Below the pieces are notes generated by a model. That model was not told where the DNA came from, did no database searches, and saw only the letters and a program-made list of their open reading frames with translations. Shown piece by piece: positions 1 through 7,254 of a stretch of DNA of 14,203 bases (its first letter is position 1; each line of letters starts with the position of its first letter). The position numbers were made by a program, and so were the translations under genes. Source of the DNA: JAGVPT01 sp964384415 (GTDB taxonomy: Bacteria > Bacteroidota > Ignavibacteria > UBA10030 > UBA8401); assembly GCA_964384415.1 (NCBI GenBank), contig CAYLMV010000096.1, forward strand, positions 1 to 14,203, read 5' to 3'.

Positions 1-144
1 TTTCTTGAATATTACACCAATTATCTCTATAATAAATCCGCCTATTCTCCCGACCTGCACATGATCAAACAATTCGAGAGAAGAGAAATCGCCGGCCGGC
101 TTGCCCGGTTATTTTCAGAGTCGTGCGGCCAACCATCATCCTAA
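1..144 (+). CDS. C-terminal fragment of a probable glycosyltransferase (family 4 type)
   Basis: An open frame runs from the window edge to a TAA at 142-144 and encodes the last 47 residues of a protein whose start lies outside. The tail reads like the final helix of GT-B fold group 1 glycosyltransferases, in which a 'F-x-R-x-x-I-A-x-x-L-A-x-L-F' helix follows the nucleotide-sugar domain (here QFERREIAGRLARLF, about residues 24-38 of the fragment). That resemblance is from memory and the fragment is short, so the family call is tentative. It lies 23 bases upstream of the YfhO-like gene on the same strand, which suits a cell-surface polysaccharide or glycoprotein cluster. No catalytic residues fall inside the window. 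Confidence 0.5.
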   Translation, partial: FLEYYTNYLYNKSAYSPDLHMIKQFERREIAGRLARLFSESCGQPSS

Positions 145-167
145 TTACCTGCACTCCCTTCCCCCAC

Positions 168-2699
168 ATGGCAAAACAAAAGAATCAGATTCGACAGGAA
201 TCAACATTCCTTATCCCTAAGAAGTACCAGCACTATGTGGCGATCGGGATCATCCTGCTCGCGCTCGTCGTCTTCTTCCACGATGCGGTCTTCTCGGACA
301 AGATCTTCATCAGCAGCGACAACCTCGCGTCGCACAGCTTCGACAAGTTTCTTAACGATGCGAAGAGCGACGGGATATATCCATTGTGGGTTCCGTACAT
401 CTTCTGCGGCATGCCTTCGTTTGCCAGCCTCCTCTCGACCCCCGATCGGACGTATGACATTTCGGGATGGATTATGGACCGCCTCCATGACCTGTTCACC
501 TTCATTCTCAGGAATCCGGAGGGAACGACGGTCATCTTCTACTATTTCATCTTCAGCGTCTCGATGTATTTCTTCATGGTCCACAAGAAGAAATCGCCGC
601 CGGCCGCTCTTTTTACCTCTCTCGCCGCGACGTTTTCGACGTACGTCATCATCCTCATCATGGTCGGCCATAACACCAAGATTGCATCGATTTGTCTTTT
701 GCCGCTTGTCCTGATGCTGATTGAAGAAATGAACGACAATTTCAAGTGGTGGCACGGCGTGGCGCTGATGCTGGCGATTCACATCCAGCAACTCGGTTCG
801 CACATCCAATTCTTTTTCTATTCATACCTGCTGATCGGGATCTATTACCTCTACCTCCTTATTGTCCGGTTCGTTAAGAAAGAAGACTGGCTCGCAATTC
901 TGCGGAGCGGCGGCGTCTTTGCGGCGGCGGCGGCGCTCTCCTTTGCGATGTCGGCCGACATCTACCTTTCGACGCTTGAATACAATCCGTACTCCATTCG
1001 AGGAGCGAATCCGATTGTCCAATCCTCGCAGCCGATGCAGTCCAAGACAGCTCAAGGGGGGCTCGATTACGAATATGCGACGAACTGGTCGTTCAGTCCG
1101 GGCGAGGTGATGACATTTATCATTCCTTCCCTCTACGGCTTCGGAGACCACCCTTACAAAGGACCGCTCACGGGCAATCAGGAACAGCAGCTCAACACGT
1201 ACTGGGGCCAAATGACGCAGCCCGTCGATGCGCCTCAATACATGGGCCTTGTCGTCCTGATCTTTGCCGCGTTCGGGGTCTACTACAGCCGCCGGGACAG
1301 ATTCGTCCAGGCGACGCTCATCGTCGGCGGTCTTGCAATTTTTGTCTCCTTCGGCCGGAACTTCTCCTTTGTGTATGATCTGATGTACAATTATTTCCCG
1401 GAGTTCAACAAATTCCGGATCCCGTCCATGATATTGATCCTTCTCCAGCTCATCGTGCCTATTCTGGCGGGATACGGCCTCCAATCGCTCATTGACAAAG
1501 GAAAGGAGAAACTCTCGGCGGAGAGTGAGAAGAAATATCGGTACGTCCTCGGCGGAGCGGGAGTGCTGTTTGTGTTGGGGTTTGTCGCGCGCGGATTCTT
1601 CGAAGATCTCTACCGGGGTTTCATCGGAAACGAAGGCCTCTCTAAACTGCTCGGTGACCTGCTCGGGCGACAGCCGGAGAATGTCCTCACTCAGGTGCGC
1701 CCGATGATCTTCGATTTCCTTTTCGACTCGGTCATGTCCGACTATCTCGTGGCGATGTTCCTGATTCTTGCGATCTTCGCGATTGCGTATGGCTACAGAA
1801 AGCATCGCATCGCTGCAACGACATTCACGTTTGCCGCGATTGCCCTGATGCTGGCAGATCTATGGCGGGTCGACGCGAAGCCGATGGACCTTCATAACAA
1901 GAGCGTTCAGGCGGGGGCCTTCATCACGCCGGATTATGTGAAAGCCGTGCAGCAGGATACATCTCTATACCGGGTGCTGGACACAGAGACGTTGCGTCAG
2001 CCGTCGAACGGCCTCGCCTACTTCAAACTTCAGAGTGTCGGGGGATACCATGGAGCGAAGATCCGGATTTACCAGGACATCGTCGATGTCGCCACGATCG
2101 GAAATCCGACCGTCTGGGAATTGATGAACATGAAGTACATCATCGCGGACCCGAAAGAAGATATTCCGGGGCTACCCGTCATTTACCGCGGAGAAAAGAA
2201 AACGGTGCTGGAATATCCGCCGGGGAGCCAGCGGGCATGGTTTGTTGACTCGATTGCCGTGGATTCGGGGCTCGGCATTCTCAACCGGATGAGGGACAAT
2301 TCCTTCAACCCGCATCATGTCGCCTACTTCCTGCAAAATCCGGGGATCACGGTCGACCGTCCCGACTCATCGGCCAGGGTATCGGTAAACAGTTTCGGGA
2401 TCCACAATGTTTCGTTCGACGTCGTGGCGTCGGGGAACAATTTGCTCTACGTCAGTGAAATTTATTATCCGAAAGGCTGGAACGCGTTTGTTGACGGAAC
2501 TCCGACGGAGATTTACAGAACCGATTACGCATTCCGTTCAATCGTGGTTCCCAAAGGGAAGCATCACGTCGAGTTTCTCTTTCATCCGACAACATATTAT
2601 CTCGGGCGAACGATTTCGCTTCTCACAAACATCCTGGCATGGTGTGCCGTGTTGGTCGTGGGATTTTTCTGGTTGAGAAACCGAAAGCCGGCGAATTAA
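168..2699 (+). CDS. YfhO-family multi-pass membrane protein
   Basis: This 843-residue integral membrane protein matches the YfhO family, GT-C-like membrane proteins thought to act in cell-surface glycosylation. The N-terminal membrane segment (about residues 23-37) is followed by an extracytoplasmic loop with the family signature around 'FDKFLNDAKSDGIYPLW' and 'FCGMPSF'. Many further hydrophobic helices follow to about residue 570. A soluble extracytoplasmic region then ends in the typical 'YYPKGWNAFVDG' and 'YRTDYAFRSIVVPKG' beta-rich tail, and a last helix lies next to the basic C terminus. A GTG at 123 could extend the frame by 15 residues, but it would overlap the upstream gene and adds a poorly hydrophobic, proline-containing stretch, so ATG 168 is preferred. 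Neither start has a clear Shine-Dalgarno. The gene sits between a glycosyltransferase tail and murA, probably cotranscribed. The donor and acceptor substrates cannot be read from the sequence. Confidence 0.85.
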   Translation: MAKQKNQIRQESTFLIPKKYQHYVAIGIILLALVVFFHDAVFSDKIFISSDNLASHSFDKFLNDAKSDGIYPLWVPYIFCGMPSFASLLSTPDRTYDISGWIMDRLHDLFTFILRNPEGTTVIFYYFIFSVSMYFFMVHKKKSPPAALFTSLAATFSTYVIILIMVGHNTKIASICLLPLVLMLIEEMNDNFKWWHGVALMLAIHIQQLGSHIQFFFYSYLLIGIYYLYLLIVRFVKKEDWLAILRSGGVFAAAAALSFAMSADIYLSTLEYNPYSIRGANPIVQSSQPMQSKTAQGGLDYEYATNWSFSPGEVMTFIIPSLYGFGDHPYKGPLTGNQEQQLNTYWGQMTQPVDAPQYMGLVVLIFAAFGVYYSRRDRFVQATLIVGGLAIFVSFGRNFSFVYDLMYNYFPEFNKFRIPSMILILLQLIVPILAGYGLQSLIDKGKEKLSAESEKKYRYVLGGAGVLFVLGFVARGFFEDLYRGFIGNEGLSKLLGDLLGRQPENVLTQVRPMIFDFLFDSVMSDYLVAMFLILAIFAIAYGYRKHRIAATTFTFAAIALMLADLWRVDAKPMDLHNKSVQAGAFITPDYVKAVQQDTSLYRVLDTETLRQPSNGLAYFKLQSVGGYHGAKIRIYQDIVDVATIGNPTVWELMNMKYIIADPKEDIPGLPVIYRGEKKTVLEYPPGSQRAWFVDSIAVDSGLGILNRMRDNSFNPHHVAYFLQNPGITVDRPDSSARVSVNSFGIHNVSFDVVASGNNLLYVSEIYYPKGWNAFVDGTPTEIYRTDYAFRSIVVPKGKHHVEFLFHPTTYYLGRTISLLTNILAWCAVLVVGFFWLRNRKPAN

Positions 2700-2711
2700 G
2701 GAAGGATCCTC

Positions 2712-3974
2712 TTGGACAAGTTCATTATACGAGGGGGAAAGAAGCTCAACGGCACCGTTCATGTGAGCGGTGCAAAGAACGCCTCGCTGGCCCTGATGCC
2801 GGCGACGCTCCTCGCAAGCGGGAAGTATGAGCTCTTCAACACCCCCGACCTGCGCGACGTTGCGTCGATGTCTCGCCTGCTGCAAACGATGGGAGTGACC
2901 CTCGAAAGAAAAGGGCACATCCTCTCCATCAACACATTCCGGGTCAATAAATTCGAAGCTCCGTACGAACATGTCAAGAAGATGCGCGCATCTATTTACG
3001 TGCTCGGACCGCTCGTCGCTCGGTACGGCCGGGCCAAAGTCTCGCTCCCCGGCGGCTGTGCCTGGGGTCCGCGCCCTGTCGATCTACATCTTGAAGGTCT
3101 GAAAAAGCTCGGCGCGACGATCGAACTGGAAAAGGGCTATATTATCGCGAAGGCGCGGCGGTTGAAGGGCGCCAGGATCTCGTTCAAAATCTCCAGTGTC
3201 GGCGCGACCGGAAACATACTGATGGCCGCGGTTCTTGCAAAAGGAACCACCCGGATAGAGAATGCCGCAATGGAACCCGAGATCACCAATCTTGCCGAAC
3301 TGCTCGTTGCGATGGGGGCTCAGATCGGCGGCATCGGAACGAACACCCTGGAGGTCCAGGGATGCGATGCGCTCCATCCGGCCAATGCAGAAACAATCCC
3401 CGACCGCATCGAAGCCGGGACGATGTTGGCAGCCTCGGCGATTTGCGGAGGCAAGGTCAAACTCGAAGGGTGTAATCCCGCGCAGGTAGCTTCGATCACC
3501 GCCCGCCTTGAGGATGCCGGAGCCAAACTGAAAATCGAATCATCGTCAATTGAAATCCACGCCCCGAAAGAACTTGCTCCCGTCGATGTCACCACCGCAA
3601 TTTATCCGGGATTCCCCACGGACATGCAGGCGCAGTGGATTTCTCTTATGTCGGTTGCAAAAGGCTCTTCGACCGTCACTGATACAATCTACTTCGACCG
3701 GTTCAAGCACGTCCCGGAATTGGTACGACTCGGCGCGGATATCGAACTAAACGAAAATACGGCGATCATCCGCGGAGTCAAAAAATTGACAGGAGCAAAA
3801 GTGATGTCGACCGACCTGCGCGCATCGGCTGCGCTGATTCTGGCCGGGCTTCGCGCTGAGGGAGAAACGGAAGTCCTTCGGGTTTATCACCTCGACAGGG
3901 GGTATGAAGCCATCGAAAAGAAATTGCAGGCGCTGGGTGCGGATATTCGAAGAGAAAAGGGAGAGGAATTCTAA
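2712..3974 (+). CDS. murA: UDP-N-acetylglucosamine 1-carboxyvinyltransferase MurA
   Basis: This enzyme catalyses the first committed step of peptidoglycan synthesis in the cytoplasm, transferring enolpyruvate from PEP to UDP-GlcNAc. The 420-residue length is normal for the family. The start is TTG at 2712, supported by the family N terminus (MDKFIIRGG) and by an AAGGA Shine-Dalgarno about 8-12 bases upstream. Key residues are all present: K22-N23 in SGAKN, the catalytic C116 in GGCAWGPRP with R121, D304 in FPTDMQAQ, R370 in TDLRAS, and R396 in HLDRGYE. Keeping C116 (the fosfomycin target; Asp in resistant MurAs) predicts a fosfomycin-sensitive enzyme. The gene follows the YfhO-like gene after 12 bases and is probably in the same transcript. 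It converges on the sensor-kinase gene downstream. Confidence 0.97.
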   Translation: MDKFIIRGGKKLNGTVHVSGAKNASLALMPATLLASGKYELFNTPDLRDVASMSRLLQTMGVTLERKGHILSINTFRVNKFEAPYEHVKKMRASIYVLGPLVARYGRAKVSLPGGCAWGPRPVDLHLEGLKKLGATIELEKGYIIAKARRLKGARISFKISSVGATGNILMAAVLAKGTTRIENAAMEPEITNLAELLVAMGAQIGGIGTNTLEVQGCDALHPANAETIPDRIEAGTMLAASAICGGKVKLEGCNPAQVASITARLEDAGAKLKIESSSIEIHAPKELAPVDVTTAIYPGFPTDMQAQWISLMSVAKGSSTVTDTIYFDRFKHVPELVRLGADIELNENTAIIRGVKKLTGAKVMSTDLRASAALILAGLRAEGETEVLRVYHLDRGYEAIEKKLQALGADIRREKGEEF

Positions 3975-4003
3975 GGAATGCTTTGTATTGTTATCCTTCA
4001 CCA

Positions 4004-4031
4004 GTCGTTTTCGCCTCGGCTGGAGAACGAC
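4004..4031. terminator. Weak hairpin between convergent genes, possible terminator
   Basis: GTCGTTTTC (4004-4012) can pair with GAGAACGAC (4023-4031), a 9-bp stem with one G-U wobble and a 10-base loop. It lies 30 bases after the murA stop and about 43 bases beyond the stop of the convergent minus-strand sensor gene. No U-tract follows on either strand, so a rho-independent role is doubtful. The position between convergent genes is the main support. Confidence 0.3.
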
Positions 4032-4073
4032 AAGACCCAGAGTGACGCTACTGCGGGGTATTGACCGATCTGC

Positions 4074-5198
4074 TCAAGCTACAACGTTACTTGTCTTCTT
4101 GGGGATGGATAAGGTGAACGTACTCCCTTTCCCTTCCTCGCTCTCAAATCCCAGTTCGCATTTGTTCAGTTCGGCAAGCTTTCGGGCGATATACAATCCC
4201 AGCCCTGCACCCTGCTGCTCCTGTGATTCACGATTCACCTGGTAGAACTTCTGAAACAAATTCTTCTGTTTGTCGCGGGGGATGCCGTTCCCATTATCTT
4301 CAACGGAAAGGGTATACGTAGCGTCTTCGTTCCTTGAGGTCACCCGTACCGTCCCTCCTCCTTTGACAAAGTTGTAGGCATTGTCGAGAAGGCGGAATAC
4401 GATACTCTCAAAGTGCGCCGGGTGAATCAAAAGAAAGGGCGATTCGTCTGCCACCGTCACTTCAAGCGTGAGATGTTTTCTCTTGCTTGTTTCGTCATGA
4501 CCTGCAACAAACCGTTCCAGAACCTCGAGCGGTGCAATGTACGATTCCCTTCCGTCGATTTCTTTGATCAGTTCTCCCGTCTCAATCCTCACAACGAGCA
4601 AGAAATCCTCCACCATCTTGTTGAGTCGCACCGTCCCGGTCTTCAACATCTCGAGAAATCCTGTGAAGTCTTCGGGAGAGAGATTCTCTTTCCCTTGCGA
4701 TAAAATTTCCGTGACGCCGAGAATAGACGTTAGGGGTGTCTTCATCTCGTGTGAGACCAGGCGGATAAGCTGATTCTTCAGGGCGTCCATCTGCAGCGAC
4801 ATCGATTCGCTAAGCTGCGCTCGGCGTTTCAACTTTCCTTTGATCGTCGAAATCAACATCTCCGGCTCGTACGGCTTCATCAAATAATCGTCGCTGCCGA
4901 GTTCTTTCCCCGCCATGATATGCTGGAGATCGGTATGGCCTGAGAGGAAGACAAAGGGGGTATTCTGGAGCGCGAGATTGGATCTGATCTTTTCGAATAA
5001 GTCGAACCCGGTCATCCCCGGCATGGTGATGTCGGAAATGATCATGTCGGGTATCGTCGTATTGATCAGCTCGAGGGCCGCGGCCCCGCTGATCGCCGTC
5101 ATCGCGGTATACCCTTCCATCTCGAGGTATGCCGCGGTAATCTCGAGCAAGTCGGGTTCATCGTCAACGATCAGAATTTTAGGGCTGGGAAGCTGCAT
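4074..5198 (-). CDS. Soluble receiver-histidine kinase hybrid (REC-HisKA-HATPase)
   Basis: This 374-residue two-component protein has an N-terminal receiver domain (about 6-122) with acidic pocket D12/D13, phospho-acceptor D56 in IISDITMPG, S86 and K108 in LMKPYEP. A short coiled linker leads to a HisKA helix with H150 in LVSHEMKTPL, then an HATPase domain with the N box N273 (LLDNAYN), G1 box D301-x-G-x-G and G2 box 330-335 (GAGLGL). No transmembrane segment or signal peptide is visible, so it should be cytosolic. It probably takes phosphate through its REC domain or uses REC to tune kinase activity; the partners are unknown. It starts 9 bases after the stop of the phosphatase gene and has no good Shine-Dalgarno, suggesting cotranscription. 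All catalytic residues are intact. It is not KdpD: it lacks the KdpD N-terminal domain, USP domain and membrane helices. Confidence 0.93.
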   Translation of the reverse strand: MQLPSPKILIVDDEPDLLEITAAYLEMEGYTAMTAISGAAALELINTTIPDMIISDITMPGMTGFDLFEKIRSNLALQNTPFVFLSGHTDLQHIMAGKELGSDDYLMKPYEPEMLISTIKGKLKRRAQLSESMSLQMDALKNQLIRLVSHEMKTPLTSILGVTEILSQGKENLSPEDFTGFLEMLKTGTVRLNKMVEDFLLVVRIETGELIKEIDGRESYIAPLEVLERFVAGHDETSKRKHLTLEVTVADESPFLLIHPAHFESIVFRLLDNAYNFVKGGGTVRVTSRNEDATYTLSVEDNGNGIPRDKQKNLFQKFYQVNRESQEQQGAGLGLYIARKLAELNKCELGFESEEGKGSTFTLSIPKKTSNVVA

Positions 5199-5207
5199 AG
5201 GAACAAC

Positions 5208-5981
5208 TTACAATGCTTTGCCGAGAACTGCAATCATCTGTTGGTGGATTTTTCCGTTTGTCGCAAGCGTGTTCTTATCATAGATGCTGCCCGGCGCGTT
5301 CTTGAAATCCGATACCGTTCCCCCCGCCTCCTCGACAAGCAGAATCCCCGCCGCCTTGTCCCATGGATTGAGGAAGACTTCCCAAAAACCATCCAGCCTG
5401 CCTGCTGCCACATACGCGAGATCGATTGCCGCTGAACCCAGCCGCCGCACCCCCTGTCCTTCCATCAAGAGATTGACGAAATGTTCTACGACTTTTCCCG
5501 GGTTGTCTTTAACGTTGTACGGAAAGCCGGTGACGAGCAGACTGTTGATAAGCGTATCGCACGACGAAACGTGGATGCGCTTTCCGTTGAGGTAAGCGCC
5601 ATTTCCCTTCTCCGCGGTGAACATTTCGTCCGTGTTAGGGTCGTAGATGACGCCTGCGACAATCGATCCGTTAAACTCAACACCGATCGACACGGAGAAA
5701 ATCGGGAGTCCATGAGTGTAGTTTGTCGTTCCGTCGAGCGGATCGATAACCCAACGGTATTCCGATTTCACCTTGTGGTCGCCGCTTTCTTCCGCGAGAA
5801 TGTCGTGCGATGGATAGTGCTGCTTGATCTTTTTGATGATCATCGCCTCAGACGCTTTGTCGATCTCGGTAACAAGATTCGTCTCCTGGCCGAGCTTTCG
5901 TTCGATATGTTTTACTTTCCCCAGGTTGTATTTCAGGAATTTACCCGCTTCAAGAGCGGCTTCTCGCGCGACATTTAGCAT
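5208..5981 (-). CDS. Inositol monophosphatase family protein (SuhB-like)
   Basis: This is a 257-residue Mg2+-dependent phosphatase of the FIG/IMPase superfamily, close to the SuhB/IMPase length. The metal site is complete: E64-E65 in LAEESG, the D80-P-L-D83-G-T-T motif (WVIDPLDGTTNY) and D208 in NPWDKAAG. It probably hydrolyses inositol-1-phosphate or a related sugar phosphate; family members also act on fructose-1,6-bisphosphate, PAP or histidinol phosphate, and specificity cannot be decided here. ATG 5981 gives the normal N-terminal helix, although no strong Shine-Dalgarno precedes it. It is the first gene of a two-gene minus-strand unit with the REC-kinase gene and is transcribed divergently from the Kdp operon across a 257-base gap. 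Confidence 0.93.
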   Translation of the reverse strand: MLNVAREAALEAGKFLKYNLGKVKHIERKLGQETNLVTEIDKASEAMIIKKIKQHYPSHDILAEESGDHKVKSEYRWVIDPLDGTTNYTHGLPIFSVSIGVEFNGSIVAGVIYDPNTDEMFTAEKGNGAYLNGKRIHVSSCDTLINSLLVTGFPYNVKDNPGKVVEHFVNLLMEGQGVRRLGSAAIDLAYVAAGRLDGFWEVFLNPWDKAAGILLVEEAGGTVSDFKNAPGSIYDKNTLATNGKIHQQMIAVLGKAL

Positions 5982-6026
5982 TGAGTGCAGTTCTATTCTA
6001 AATGATGGGATCCCGTTCGTGTGGTT

Positions 6027-6057
6027 GAAATGTAGGGATTTTTCGTTCGACCTTCAA
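6027..6057 (-). promoter_or_regulatory. Predicted promoter of the phosphatase/sensor-kinase unit
   Basis: Reading the minus strand, TTG at 6057-6055 is followed after exactly 20 bases by TACATTTC at 6034-6027. This fits the Bacteroidota-type consensus TTG-N19/21-TAnnTTTG at all but the last base. Transcription would start near 6020, giving a leader of about 40 bases before ATG 5981. This is a sequence match only. Confidence 0.55.
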
Positions 6058-6110
6058 CCCTGTCATCTCTCACAATCGATCGCTGCAAAAAGCTATAATT
6101 TACGAGCCTC

Positions 6111-6162
6111 TTTATAATATCCTTACACCTTTCCCTCCTCTTTTTACACCCTCTTCATTGCG
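6111..6162 (+). promoter_or_regulatory. Candidate KdpE-like operator upstream of the Kdp operon
   Basis: 6111-6127 (TTTATAATATCCTTACA) agrees at 13 of 17 positions with the E. coli KdpE site as I remember it (TTTATACTTTTTTTACA). The 7-mer TTACACC occurs at 6123 and again at 6144, a 21-base period equal to two helical turns, as expected for tandem sites of OmpR/PhoB-type regulators. 6138-6162 (CTCTTTTTA, three bases, CCTCTTCATTGCG) recurs upstream of the second unit at 11336-11360 with 22 of 25 identities. The element ends on the predicted -33 TTG. That a KdpE homologue binds here is inferred; none is encoded in the window. Confidence 0.5.
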
Positions 6163-6187
6163 GAATCTTCTCCTCACTTCTATATTG
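6158..6187 (+). promoter_or_regulatory. Predicted promoter of the Kdp operon
   Basis: TTG at 6158-6160 lies 20 bases before TATATTG at 6181-6187. This is the same spacing and near-identical arrangement as the promoter at 11356-11385 and the opposed promoter at 6057-6027. Transcription would start near 6193, leaving a leader of roughly 45 bases before ATG 6239. Confidence 0.6.
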
Positions 6188-6238
6188 CTACCGCTTATTC
6201 AAGCTCTAGCACGGTGTAACAAGGAAGGGACGTCTCCT

Positions 6239-6451
6239 ATGAAAATCATCCTCGGGTATTTAGCACAAACGCTCATTCTCTCCGCTTCCATGATCGGAGA
6301 ATATTCAAGCCAAAAGGGAGATCTGCCGGACAAAAAATCGCCTGTCGGCTTTGAGGACGAGTTGGAAATACCTCACGCACGCTTAGCCCACTTCCCGGCA
6401 CAAATCGGGCACTGGGGGATCTCAAAAAGGCTAACGAATCACTTTCAATAA
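6239..6451 (+). CDS. Small membrane protein, first gene of the Kdp operon (HARLAHF/QIGHW family)
   Basis: This 70-residue protein is of unrecognised function. One hydrophobic N-terminal segment (about residues 3-19) is followed by a polar linker and the motif GFEDELEIPHARLAHF (37-52) and QIGHW (55-59), rich in His and aromatic residues. ATG 6239 is chosen over an upstream ATG at 6158 because AAGGAAGGGA (6221-6230) sits 8 bases before it and the predicted transcription start is near 6193. A paralogue at 11412-11630 carries the same motif; within HARLAHF and QIGHW, 8 of 12 codons differ and all differences are synonymous, strong evidence that both are translated and under selection. It lies 10 bases upstream of kdpC. 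A role as an accessory subunit, assembly factor or regulatory peptide of KdpFABC is inference only. Confidence 0.75.
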   Translation: MKIILGYLAQTLILSASMIGEYSSQKGDLPDKKSPVGFEDELEIPHARLAHFPAQIGHWGISKRLTNHFQ

Positions 6452-6461
6452 GGGACAAACT

Positions 6462-7055
6462 ATGTTTCTGAAGCATCTCCGCATCACGATCATCAGCATG
6501 ATTCTCTTTACGATCCTGACGGGAATGATTTATCCGCTCGCTGTCACTGGTATCTCGCAGCTTATTTTCCCGGGAAAGGCGAACGGGAGCATCATGAAAA
6601 AGGATGGCAAGTCTCTCGGGTCCTCGCTCATCGGGCAGCCATTTTCGGACCCGAAGTATTTCTGGAGCCGCCTCTCCGCCACGGGGCCGTACGCCTATAA
6701 CGCCGGAGCTTCCACCGGATCGAACTACGGACCCATGAACCCTGCTTTGCTGGATGCAGTGAAAAAGAGAATCCAGGATCTCAAAACGGCGGACTCACTC
6801 AACACAAAACCGATTCCGGTGGACCTCGTGACCGCCTCTGCGAGCGGGCTCGATCCGCACATCAGTATTGCAGCGGCACTTTATCAGGCCCCGCGCATTG
6901 CCCGAATCCGCGGGCTCAACGACGAACAGGTTCGCTCTCTGATCGATCAGAACACAGACGGCCGGCAATTGGGTTTTCTCGGAGAACCCGGTGTGAACGT
7001 GCTTAAGCTTAATCTTGCTCTCGACGAACTTAACACAGGATCAAAGGAGAAATGA
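6462..7055 (+). CDS. kdpC: K+-transporting ATPase subunit KdpC
   Basis: KdpC is the single-span subunit of the KdpFABC high-affinity K+ pump, needed for assembly and high-affinity operation. The 197 residues are of family length. An N-terminal membrane helix (about 8-34) is followed by the periplasmic domain with the family stretches SLIGQPFSDPKYFWSR (55-70), YNAGASTGSNYGPMNP (79-94), TASASGLDPHIS (124-135) and the C-terminal VNVLKLNLALD. The start ATG 6462 has AAGGGA about 7 bases upstream. The gene stands before kdpF/A/B rather than after kdpB as in the usual kdpFABC order. Its TGA is followed 2 bases later by the next small gene, with AAGGAG (7044-7049) inside kdpC serving as that gene's Shine-Dalgarno. 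Confidence 0.97.
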   Translation: MFLKHLRITIISMILFTILTGMIYPLAVTGISQLIFPGKANGSIMKKDGKSLGSSLIGQPFSDPKYFWSRLSATGPYAYNAGASTGSNYGPMNPALLDAVKKRIQDLKTADSLNTKPIPVDLVTASASGLDPHISIAAALYQAPRIARIRGLNDEQVRSLIDQNTDGRQLGFLGEPGVNVLKLNLALDELNTGSKEK

Positions 7056-7057
7056 TC

Positions 7058-7165
7058 ATGGACTTCTTTTATGTCGGTGTCGGCATAGTGTTCTTTTTGG
7101 TCACATGGGCTTTGATAAAACTATGTGACAATCTCGGAAACTTTGACTCGGGAGAAAAGCGATGA
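7058..7165 (+). CDS. 35-residue Kdp-operon membrane peptide
   Basis: This short ORF has one transmembrane segment (about residues 4-22) followed by LIKLCDNLG and a polar tail. Small proteins of this layout, starting MD-x-x-Y and ending the helix with a Cys-Asp/Glu-x-Leu motif, occur upstream of kdpF in other kdp operons as I recall; they are usually annotated as hypothetical. ATG 7058 is preferred over ATG 7052 because AAGGAG at 7044-7049 is 8 bases away from it and only 2 from the other. The TGA overlaps the kdpF ATG by the ATGA arrangement (7162-7165), so it is probably translationally coupled. Its function is unknown; association with the KdpFABC membrane domain is a guess from position. 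Confidence 0.75.
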   Translation: MDFFYVGVGIVFFLVTWALIKLCDNLGNFDSGEKR

Positions 7166-7254
7166 CCTCATTGTATTGGATTGCCGGAATTATTGCGGCC
7201 GCTTTGCTAATCTACCTCTTTGTCGCACTATTGAAACCGGAGATGTTCGAATGA
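7162..7254 (+). CDS. kdpF: K+-transporting ATPase subunit KdpF
   Basis: KdpF is the 30-residue single-helix subunit that stabilises the KdpFABC complex in the inner membrane. The sequence MTSLYWIAGIIAAALLIYLF followed by VALLKPEMFE shows the diagnostic hydrophobic helix and the conserved C-terminal 'L-x-x-P-E-x-F' ending. GGGAG at 7150-7154 lies 7 bases before ATG 7162. The start overlaps the stop of the 35-residue gene and its own TGA overlaps the kdpA ATG (both ATGA), so translation of these small genes and kdpA is probably coupled. It is too short for many gene finders. Confidence 0.93.
   Translation: MTSLYWIAGIIAAALLIYLFVALLKPEMFE

Noticed and set aside
123..167. GTG at 123 as the start of the YfhO-like protein
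   Set aside because: It overlaps the upstream glycosyltransferase end and adds 15 residues that do not resemble the family N terminus. ATG 168 is simpler.
201..1805. Long minus-strand open frames opposite the YfhO-like gene
   Set aside because: They are low-complexity, Arg/Glu/Asp-rich translations with no recognisable domains, lying antisense to a clear coding gene. They are frame shadows.
4074..5198. The REC-kinase as the missing KdpD partner
   Set aside because: It lacks KdpD-specific domains and membrane helices, lies on the other strand in a unit with a phosphatase gene, and has its own promoter candidate.
6188..6238. A riboswitch (for example c-di-AMP or K+ responsive) in the Kdp leader
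   Set aside because: The predicted leader is only about 45 bases and shows no multi-helix structure or terminator/antiterminator pair. It is too short for the known classes.
6158..6238. Upstream ATG at 6158 giving a 97-residue version of the first small protein
   Set aside because: It would start within the predicted promoter, has no Shine-Dalgarno, and the paralogue has no matching extension. ATG 6239 has a strong one.
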